This document shows positions 1 through 5,109 of a stretch of 7,049 nucleotides of DNA, in pieces. Position 1 is the stretch's first letter; each line of letters opens with the position of its first letter. The stretch is from an uncultured Clostridia bacterium (GTDB lineage Bacteria; Bacillota_A; Clostridia; Oscillospirales; Oscillospiraceae): contig CAMVIC010000078.1 in the NCBI GenBank assembly GCA_947167435.1, positions 1 through 7,049 on the forward strand, in the 5' to 3' direction. The notes below the pieces were generated by a model that saw nothing but the letters and a program-made list of their open reading frames with translations, was not told the origin of the DNA and did not search any database. The translations under genes and the position numbers were made by a program.

Positions 1-982
1 CCTCCTGCATCTGCTTTGCATAGTCCCGGGCCCGCTCGGCGCAGCGGTTGGGCTGGTCCAGGACCAGCAGGGCGTCCTCCGGAAGATAGTCCATGCCGCA
101 GGCGTCCGGATAGATGACCGGCAGATAGCGGTCCGCGTCGGACAGGACAACGCCGCCCCGCAGCCGCTCCGCGTCTCCCCTCAGGGTGGCGGCGATGGCC
201 GCGGCGTTTTCGCTGCTGCGGCGCCGGGCATAGCGCTCGGCAAACTTCTCCAGCTCCCGGGCCAGGGCCTCCGCCCCGCCCGCGCTCAGAGAGGGGAGGG
301 TCTCCGCCGCCGGCAGAATGGTGCAGCGCTTCACCGCCTCGGTCCGCCGCTGGTCGGACACGTCGAAGTGTCCCATGGAGTCGATCTCGTCGCCCCAGAA
401 CTCAATGCGGACCGGCTCCGTGTCAGCCGGGGAGAAAAAGTCCAGAATGCCGCCCCTGCGGGAGAACTGTCCCGGCCCCTCTACCTGGGCCGTCCGGGCA
501 TAGCCGCAGCGGAGCAGCGCGTCCTCAATATCCTCAATGGCGCAGCTGCCCCCATCCTCGATGACAAAGGCGGCGCGCAGCAGTGTCTCCGGCGGCATAC
601 AGCGCTGCATCATGCCGGAGACGGAGGCGGCAATTACCTTTGCCTCGCCCCGGGCCATGGCGTAAAGCGCGGCCAGGCGCTTCTGCTCTCCCTGGCGGGA
701 AGCAGCCTCCGCCGGATAGAATACATAGTCCCGCATGGTCAGGGTCTGTACCGGCTCACCCAGCATGGAGCGCAGGTCGTTGGCGGCGTTCTCCGCGGCG
801 GTGTCGTCGGGGCAGAGCATGACCAAGGGCAGACCCGTCCGGTTTCGCAGGGCGGCGGCCAGATTGGCCCGGTGCACCGCAGAAAGTCCGGAAACGAGCG
901 CAGGAAGCCCTCCGCTCTCCAGCAGACCGGGGAGGGCGGCGGCTTCCTTGTTTTCAAATATCTGATTGACTAAATTATTCAT
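1..982 (-). CDS. mfd: Transcription-repair coupling factor Mfd, N-terminal 327 codons (gene continues past the left edge)
   Basis: Mfd is a DNA translocase that displaces RNA polymerase stalled at lesions and recruits UvrA for nucleotide excision repair. Only the N-terminal UvrB-like module is in the window. Diagnostic stretches are QVEGPGQFSRRGGILDFF at residues 166-183 and RIEFWGDEIDS at 192-202, followed by FDVSDQR at 206-212, which match the UvrB-homology/UvrA-binding region of Mfd. By recalled alignment to E. coli Mfd, R176 and R192 correspond to UvrA-contacting arginines 165 and 181, and W196 takes the place of F185. The RNAP-interaction and helicase domains lie outside. The ATG at 982 is the only ATG, GTG or TTG in this frame after the TGA at 1063-1061, so the start is forced; the N-terminus also resembles B. 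subtilis Mfd in layout. No Shine-Dalgarno precedes it, while a promoter -10 box ends 9 nt upstream. It looks like its own transcription unit. The assignment is firm; UvrB is unlikely because the N-terminal ATP-binding motif of UvrB is absent. Confidence 0.95.
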   Translation of the reverse strand, partial: MNNLVNQIFENKEAAALPGLLESGGLPALVSGLSAVHRANLAAALRNRTGLPLVMLCPDDTAAENAANDLRSMLGEPVQTLTMRDYVFYPAEAASRQGEQKRLAALYAMARGEAKVIAASVSGMMQRCMPPETLLRAAFVIEDGGSCAIEDIEDALLRCGYARTAQVEGPGQFSRRGGILDFFSPADTEPVRIEFWGDEIDSMGHFDVSDQRRTEAVKRCTILPAAETLPSLSAGGAEALARELEKFAERYARRRSSENAAAIAATLRGDAERLRGGVVLSDADRYLPVIYPDACGMDYLPEDALLVLDQPNRCAERARDYAKQMQE

Positions 983-1060
983 GGTTTGCTGATTGTACCA
1001 TGTTTTCGGTACGGATGCAATCGTATGATATACAAGCCTGAGGCGGCACGATATTCCGCC
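983..1060. other. Intergenic gap between the HAD gene and mfd
   Basis: This 78-bp stretch is the only non-coding gap longer than 24 bp. It holds most of the terminator-like inverted repeat and the whole mfd promoter. It is visibly more AT-rich than the flanking genes in its mfd-proximal half. No open frame or RNA gene is seen in it. Confidence 0.8.
992..1020 (-). promoter_or_regulatory. Putative sigma-A-type promoter for mfd with extended -10
   Basis: Reading the minus strand, TTGCAT (1020-1015) is followed by a 17-nt spacer and TACAAT (997-992). TG sits one base upstream of the -10 box (1000-999), giving the extended form TGGTACAAT. The -10 box matches the consensus TATAAT at 5 of 6 positions and the -35 box matches TTGACA at 3 of 6. 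The spacing is ideal. The element lies in the only sizeable intergenic gap of the window, directly downstream of a terminator-like hairpin and directly upstream of mfd. A start point 6-7 nt after the -10 box would leave a leader of only about 3-5 nt. This is a sequence match only, without experimental support. Confidence 0.65.
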
Positions 1061-1067
1061 TCAGGCT
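1031..1067 (-). terminator. Terminator-like perfect 12-bp hairpin at the end of the HAD gene
   Basis: AGCCTGAGGCGG (1035-1046) and CCGCCTCAGGCT (1056-1067) are exact reverse complements separated by a 9-nt loop. On the minus-strand transcript the hairpin is followed by TTGTATATCAT, which is U-rich for only a few bases and broken by other bases, so the U-tract is poor. The HAD gene's TGA (1063-1061) lies inside the 5' arm. Its place between a probable operon end and a promoter supports termination. A protein-binding operator for the mfd promoter, whose -35 box is 14 nt away, is an alternative reading. Confidence 0.6.
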
Positions 1068-1738
1068 GTATGTGCACTTTCGATGTATCGGCTTAAATAG
1101 TCCTTCACCTCATAAAGGGAGGGCAGCACAACCTCCGCCTTCCGGCGGATTTCTTCGTCCGGCCCGGCAAGATCCGGCACCATGATGGGGTGCATCCCGC
1201 CGGCAAAGGCGGCGCGGATGCCGTTAAAGGAGTCCTCGATCACCCAGGCCTCTCCCGGTTTGACGCCGCATTTTTCGCAGGCCAGGAGGAAAATCTCCGG
1301 GTCCGGCTTGCTGCGGCTGACCATGTCGCCGGTGATTACGTGGTCAAAACAGTCCCGCAGCCCCCCGTCCTTCAGGCGGCTCTCCACCGTCGGCGCGTAG
1401 GTGGAGGAGGCCAGGGCAATCGGCAGCCCCTTCTCCCGCAGAAAGCGCAGCAGCTCCACGGCGCCGGGCTTGATGGGCAGGCGGCCGTCGGAGAAGCGCT
1501 CCATGTACAGGGAAAAGGCCGTTTCATAGAACCAGTCGAAGGGGAAATCCTCCCCGTATTCCTCTTTCAGGATGGCAATGGTTCTTGGCTTCGTGATTCC
1601 AAGGCACCGCTCATACACCCGGTCCATGTCCGAAAGCCCCCGCTGCTCCGCCAGCTCCCGCCAGCAGCTGCGCAGGGCCCGCTCGGAATCGAAAATCACG
1701 CCGTCCATGTCGAAAAGGACCGCTTTGCAGACGCTCAT
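1061..1738 (-). CDS. HAD-superfamily hydrolase (subfamily IA, beta-phosphoglucomutase/phosphatase-like), 225 aa
   Basis: This is a cytoplasmic Mg-dependent phosphotransferase-fold enzyme, probably a small-molecule phosphatase or sugar phosphomutase. All four HAD motifs are present: motif I FDMDG with nucleophile D10 and acid/base D12, motif II ALASST around S111-T113, motif III lysine K144 in SKPDPEIF, and motif IV EDSFNGIRAA with E168 and D169. The helical cap domain falls between about residues 15 and 85. The length of 225 aa is typical. The start at 1738 is chosen because motif I must lie near the N-terminus, and because GGAGAG stands 6 nt upstream. A longer reading frame from 2128 adds 130 residues that merely overlap the acetyltransferase gene in another frame and look unlike protein. 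The start overlaps the stop of the upstream gene as ATGA, implying translational coupling. The substrate cannot be told from sequence: beta-phosphoglucomutase, phosphoglycolate phosphatase and sugar-phosphate phosphatase all remain possible. Confidence 0.9.
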   Translation of the reverse strand: MSVCKAVLFDMDGVIFDSERALRSCWRELAEQRGLSDMDRVYERCLGITKPRTIAILKEEYGEDFPFDWFYETAFSLYMERFSDGRLPIKPGAVELLRFLREKGLPIALASSTYAPTVESRLKDGGLRDCFDHVITGDMVSRSKPDPEIFLLACEKCGVKPGEAWVIEDSFNGIRAAFAGGMHPIMVPDLAGPDEEIRRKAEVVLPSLYEVKDYLSRYIESAHTA

Positions 1739-2316
1739 TTCGCTCTCTCCAGGGGACGGATGTCCACGTACCGGTCGTAGTCCCGGGCCTTGAGGCAGCG
1801 GGAATAGAAATCCCGGATCATCCGGTGGGCGACAGGGGACACGTCCGCCCTGTTTTTCATGGGCTTGCACATAAGCTCCACCGGCGAGCCGCCCAGGCGG
1901 TAGTCGCACTTCACCTGCACATAGCCGAAGCGGGCGAAGAATTTCCGCAGCTTGCGCAGATACTGGTCGTCCTCGTCCTGGAACACCGTCAGCTCCGCAA
2001 GCAGACCCTGCCTGTCGGCATAGCGGCGGTTTAAAAGCCGCATGGCCTCGATACCCAGTCCGTTTTCCCGGAACCAGGGAGTGATGCCGAAGTATTTCAG
2101 CATCGCGTAGCCGTAGGCGCTGCGGCACATGACCAGCGCATAGCCCTGGACGATGCCGGTCTCGCTGTCACAAAACAGCAGCAGCTCCTGGTCGCCCTTC
2201 CACATGGCCCTGTGAATGGCCAGCCGGGGCAGCAGTTCCTTTTCGTCAAAGTCCATCTGGAACAGGCTGTAGTAACGGTCCAGCTCCCGATGGCCTGCTT
2301 TTCTGATCTCCAACAT
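1735..2316 (-). CDS. GNAT-family N-acetyltransferase, 193 aa, substrate unknown
   Basis: This is probably a cytoplasmic acetyl-CoA-dependent N-acetyltransferase. The order of elements fits the GNAT fold: an N-terminal LEIRKAGHRELDRYYSLF segment, a central strand GIVQGYALVMCR (residues 54-65), then a strand into FRENGLGIEAMRLL (82-95). There RENGLG (83-88) resembles the pyrophosphate-binding motif A (Q/R-x-x-G-x-G/A). A helix and FFARFGYVQV (126-135) follow in the position of the usual '(Y/F)xxxGF' end motif. After about residue 150 comes a roughly 40-residue tail rich in Arg and Asp that I do not recognise. The start at 2316 has a good AGGAGA site upstream. The gene begins 24 bp after the ABC exporter and overlaps the HAD gene by 4 bp. 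The motif match is moderate and the substrate (small molecule, antibiotic or protein) is undetermined. Confidence 0.72.
   Translation of the reverse strand: MLEIRKAGHRELDRYYSLFQMDFDEKELLPRLAIHRAMWKGDQELLLFCDSETGIVQGYALVMCRSAYGYAMLKYFGITPWFRENGLGIEAMRLLNRRYADRQGLLAELTVFQDEDDQYLRKLRKFFARFGYVQVKCDYRLGGSPVELMCKPMKNRADVSPVAHRMIRDFYSRCLKARDYDRYVDIRPLERAK
1745..1750 (-). promoter_or_regulatory. Ribosome-binding site of the HAD gene
   Basis: GGAGAG lies 6 nt before the ATG at 1738, inside the last codons of the upstream acetyltransferase gene. It decides the start in favour of 1738 over the much longer open frame. Confidence 0.75.
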
Positions 2317-2322
2317 CGTTTC

Positions 2323-2328
2323 TCTCCT
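2323..2328 (-). promoter_or_regulatory. Ribosome-binding site of the GNAT gene
   Basis: AGGAGA precedes the ATG at 2316 with a 6-nt spacer. It sits in the AT-rich 24-bp gap after the ABC gene. No convincing promoter or terminator fits in this gap, so readthrough from the ABC gene is likely. Confidence 0.75.
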
Positions 2329-2340
2329 GAAAATTCAAAA

Positions 2341-4083
2341 CTAATTCAGCTCCTGGGCCCGGCAGAGGCCGGCGTAAATGCCGTTTTTCTCCATCAGCTC
2401 CCGGTGGGTGCCCATCTCCGAAATCTGCGTCCCGTCCACAACGGCGATGCAGTCGGCGTTTCGCACGGTGGAGAGACGGTGGGCAATTACGATGGTGGTG
2501 CGGCCCTGGCTCAGCTCGTCCAAAGCCCGCTGGATGTTCTGCTCCGTAACCGTGTCCAGTGCCGAGGTGGCCTCGTCCAGAATCAGCACCTTGGGGTTTT
2601 TCAGAAAGACCCTGGCAATGGAGATTCGCTGCTTCTGCCCGCCGGAGAGCATCACGCCCCGCTCGCCGATATAGCTGTCGTAGCCCTGGGGCATGGCAAG
2701 AATCTCTTCATGGATTTCCGCGCGTTTGGCAGCCTGCACGATCTCCTCGTCGCTGGCGTCTGGCCTGCCGTAGCGGATATTGTCCCGTACGGTGCCGGCG
2801 AACATGAACACGTCCTGCTGCAGGATGCCGATGTGTTTTCTGAGACTGGCCTGGGTCACGCTGCGGATATCCGCCCCGTCCACGGTGATGCTGCCCTCGC
2901 TGACATCGTAAAAGCGGGGAATCAGCTGGCACAGGGTGGTCTTGCCGCCGCCGGAGGCGCCGACCACCGCAAAGTGCTGACCGGGCCGGATGCAGAGATC
3001 AACGTGGCTGAGCACGGGGATGCCGTTGTCGTAGTGAAAGCTCACGTCATGGAAGGCAACCTCGCCCCGGATGGGGCCCAGGTCCCGGGCATCCGCCGCG
3101 TCCTGAATCCGCGGCTCGGTGCGCATGATCTCCAGAAAGCGCTCAAAACCGGCGGTTCCCTGCATGTACTGCTCGGAAAACTGCACCAGCTTGCGCAGCG
3201 GGGACAGAAAGGCGGACACATAGAGCGTAAAGGTGATCAGATCCACCGTGTCCATCTTCCCCTGCATGATGAGCAGGCCGCCCACGCTGATGACCAGCAC
3301 CTGCATAAAGCCGGTGGTAAACTCCATCCCGCTCATAAACAGGCCCATGCTTTTGTAATACTCCACCTTGGCGCCCTTGAAGACTTCGTTGGCGGCGTCG
3401 AATTTCTCCGCCTCCTGCGCTTCGTTGCCGAAGGCCTTGGCGGTGCGCACGCCGGAGATGCTGCTCTCGATGGCGGCATAGATTTCGGCGGTTTTCCGCT
3501 TGACCTCCACGTTGGCCTTCCGCATCCGGGCGCGCTGGGAGACGGTAAACCATATGCAGACGGGCAGGGCGATGCTGAGCACCAGGGCCAGCTGCCACTG
3601 GAGGAAGAACATCATCACCAGAGAGCCCAGAATGGTGAGAGAGCAGATCAGCACGTTTTCCGGGCCGTGATGGCTCAGCTCCGTCACCTCGAACAGATCG
3701 CTGGTGATGCGACTCATGAGGACGCCGGTGCGGTTCTGGTCGTAAAAGCTGCAGGACAGCTTCTGCATATGGGTGAAGATGTCCCGGCGCATGTCCGCCT
3801 CGGTCAGCACGCCCATTCTGTGGCCCACCACGGTGATGATGTAATACAGCAATCCCTTGAGCAGATAGGCCAGGGCCAGCGCCGCCATCACCGCGAAAAA
3901 GGCGGCATACAGCTTTTCCGGCAGCATCTGCCGCATGGACTGGCGGGAGACGAAGGGGAAGACCAGGTCGATGACCGCAACCACCACCGCACACAGCATG
4001 TCGATGGCAAACAGCTTCCTGTGCCGGGCGATATAGGCCAGAAAGATTTTCAGATTCTTGTCGTGATAATTGATCTCTCTCAT
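2341..4083 (-). CDS. ABC exporter half-transporter (fused membrane and ATPase domains), 580 aa
   Basis: This is a type I (MsbA/LmrA/BmrA-like) ATP-driven exporter of the cytoplasmic membrane. The N-terminal part has about six hydrophobic helices, near residues 24-46, 59-86, 143-161, 164-182, 256-274 and 279-298. The C-terminal ATPase domain is complete: A-loop Y351, Walker A GASGGGKT (375-382), Q-loop QQD with Q423, signature LSGGQKQR (479-486), Walker B VLILDE with D503 and catalytic E504, D-loop SALD (507-510) and H-loop H535 in IAHRLST. With no partner half-transporter nearby, a homodimer is the simplest reading. The substrate (lipid, drug or peptide) cannot be read from sequence. The start at 4083 overlaps the rnhA stop as ATGA. 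An 87-residue upstream extension in the same frame is rejected because it only shadows rnhA. No Shine-Dalgarno is seen in the 12 nt before the start, so translation probably depends on ribosomes finishing rnhA. Confidence 0.93.
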   Translation of the reverse strand: MREINYHDKNLKIFLAYIARHRKLFAIDMLCAVVVAVIDLVFPFVSRQSMRQMLPEKLYAAFFAVMAALALAYLLKGLLYYIITVVGHRMGVLTEADMRRDIFTHMQKLSCSFYDQNRTGVLMSRITSDLFEVTELSHHGPENVLICSLTILGSLVMMFFLQWQLALVLSIALPVCIWFTVSQRARMRKANVEVKRKTAEIYAAIESSISGVRTAKAFGNEAQEAEKFDAANEVFKGAKVEYYKSMGLFMSGMEFTTGFMQVLVISVGGLLIMQGKMDTVDLITFTLYVSAFLSPLRKLVQFSEQYMQGTAGFERFLEIMRTEPRIQDAADARDLGPIRGEVAFHDVSFHYDNGIPVLSHVDLCIRPGQHFAVVGASGGGKTTLCQLIPRFYDVSEGSITVDGADIRSVTQASLRKHIGILQQDVFMFAGTVRDNIRYGRPDASDEEIVQAAKRAEIHEEILAMPQGYDSYIGERGVMLSGGQKQRISIARVFLKNPKVLILDEATSALDTVTEQNIQRALDELSQGRTTIVIAHRLSTVRNADCIAVVDGTQISEMGTHRELMEKNGIYAGLCRAQELN

Positions 4084-4526
4084 AGCTGTGAAGCGTAAAG
4101 GTCCCGCTGCTCCACGGCAAGCCGGTCGCAGCGGTTGTTGTACTCGTTGTCGGCGTGGCCCTTGACCCAGTGATAGTGCATCTCGTGCTGCCGTGTCAGG
4201 TCCAGCAGCATGGTCCAGAGGTCCGGATTCAGTGCCGGCTTTTTGTCCGACTTGACCCAGCCCTTCTTCCGCCAGCCCCAGGCCCAGCCCTTCTCCAGCG
4301 CGTCGATCACGTACCGGGAGTCGGACCAGAGCTCCACCGTGCATGGCTCCCGCAGGGCCAGCAGCCCCTGAATGACGGCGGTCAGCTCCATGCGGTTGTT
4401 GGTGGTCTGCGCCTCTCCGCCGGAGAGGACCTTTTCCACCCCGTTATAGACCAGAATGGTCCCCCAGCCGCCGGGGCCCGGGTTTCCGCTGCAGGCCCCG
4501 TCGGTATAGATGTTGACTGTTTTCAT
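4080..4526 (-). CDS. rnhA: Ribonuclease HI, 148 aa
   Basis: RNase HI cuts the RNA strand of RNA-DNA hybrids and so removes R-loops and primers in the cytoplasm. The protein is complete. Catalytic residues are D9 (in [17 protein letters not shown]), E47 (NNRMELTA), D69 (LWSDSRYV) and D134 (NNRCD), with the mobile histidine H124 in [11 protein letters not shown]. These fall at almost the same numbers as in E. coli RNase HI (10, 48, 70, 134 and 124). The basic, tryptophan-rich handle loop [18 protein letters not shown] (80-97), which binds hybrid substrate, is also present. No N-terminal hybrid-binding domain is fused. It begins 4 bp after the membrane-protein gene and has only a weak purine run (AAGAGA) abutting the ATG, so coupled translation is likely. 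It overlaps the ABC gene by 4 bp. Confidence 0.97.
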   Translation of the reverse strand: MKTVNIYTDGACSGNPGPGGWGTILVYNGVEKVLSGGEAQTTNNRMELTAVIQGLLALREPCTVELWSDSRYVIDALEKGWAWGWRKKGWVKSDKKPALNPDLWTMLLDLTRQHEMHYHWVKGHADNEYNNRCDRLAVEQRDLYASQL

Positions 4527-4530
4527 TCTC

Positions 4531-5106
4531 TTACAGATCCCGCTGATACCGATCCTTCAGAATCCGGTATTCGTCCCGCTCGATCAGGCCGATCTTCAGC
4601 CACTCGTCCAGCTGTGCAAGCCGCTGAGCTCTGTCGTAGGCCAGGTGGTCCTCTCCGCTGTGCGCATGGACGGCGCAGTAGGGCTCAGGCTTGGTGAAGC
4701 TGGTGCTGCGGGGGTCTGCCCGGCGGACGGCGGCGGACACCCGGCCGGGGACCGGATCCTCCCGCTCCGCCCGGGTTATTCCTTTCTTCGCGGCGGAGGC
4801 GAGGACGACGATCAAAACGATCAGAAGGACCAGAGCGGCCGCCGCCAGCTTCGTCAGGGTCTGAAAGTCGATCCCCGTCCGCAGGGACAGGCGGAACCAG
4901 AACTGCCAGAACTGCCGCCGCAGGGGGCGGATCTGCTGCTGAAAGCTGGGATTGTTCCACAGCGAGTAGCCCACATAGCCCAGGATGATGAGAACCCACA
5001 CCCAGAGGCTGCCGGACTTTTTCCCTTTATTCTTTTTTCCGGCCTTGTTGTTTTCCCGTGCCGCCGTAGCCGACTGCCGGGCAGCTTGTACCTGTTCCCT
5101 GTTCAT
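4531..5106 (-). CDS. Two-helix membrane protein with SHOCT-like C-terminus, 191 aa, unknown function
   Basis: I do not recognise a named family. The first 33 residues are basic and hydrophilic ([11 protein letters not shown] at 22-32), followed by a hydrophobic helix at about 34-50, a linker rich in Arg, Phe and Trp (60-75), and a second helix at about 87-106 of nearly pure Ala, Leu, Ile and Val. A polar, Arg/Pro-rich stretch (107-140) leads to [12 protein letters not shown] (143-154), holding C144, H147, H149 and H154. The end, from [16 protein letters not shown] (160-175) through DEY to the terminus, resembles the short C-terminal oligomerisation motif called SHOCT (a helix, 'G-L/I-I', then a helix with a conserved acidic-aromatic pair). 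With both helices crossing, the two ends would lie on the same side, probably cytoplasmic by the positive-inside rule. The gene begins 3 bp after the gyrA stop with an excellent AAGGAGG site, and ends 4 bp before rnhA. It is a real gene by position and composition; its role is open. Confidence 0.85.
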   Translation of the reverse strand: MNREQVQAARQSATAARENNKAGKKNKGKKSGSLWVWVLIILGYVGYSLWNNPSFQQQIRPLRRQFWQFWFRLSLRTGIDFQTLTKLAAAALVLLIVLIVVLASAAKKGITRAEREDPVPGRVSAAVRRADPRSTSFTKPEPYCAVHAHSGEDHLAYDRAQRLAQLDEWLKIGLIERDEYRILKDRYQRDL

Positions 5107-5109
5107 GCC

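Noticed and set aside
368..973. A 201-codon plus-strand open frame opposite mfd
   Set aside because: The minus strand clearly encodes conserved Mfd motifs here, and the plus-strand product has no recognisable features.
1739..2128. N-terminal extension of the HAD protein to 355 residues
   Set aside because: The added 130 residues lie over the acetyltransferase gene in another frame and are Arg/Pro/Gly-rich. HAD motif I must be near the true N-terminus, and a ribosome-binding site supports the start at 1738.
2329..2350. AT-rich imperfect inverted repeat (CTGAA...TTCAG) around the ABC stop codon
   Set aside because: The stem is only about 5 bp, AT-rich and without a following U-run, so it is not a credible terminator.
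2212..4098. A 628-codon open frame on the plus strand opposite the ABC exporter
   Set aside because: It is antisense to a gene with every ABC motif intact. Its translation is rich in His, Gly, Ala, Gln and Asp with no recognisable motif, as expected when GC-rich codons are read backwards. No ribosome-binding site or promoter was seen.
4084..4344. N-terminal extension of the ABC exporter to 667 residues
   Set aside because: The extension overlaps the conserved core of rnhA in another frame and has no membrane-protein character. The ATGA junction at 4080-4083 gives a normal start.
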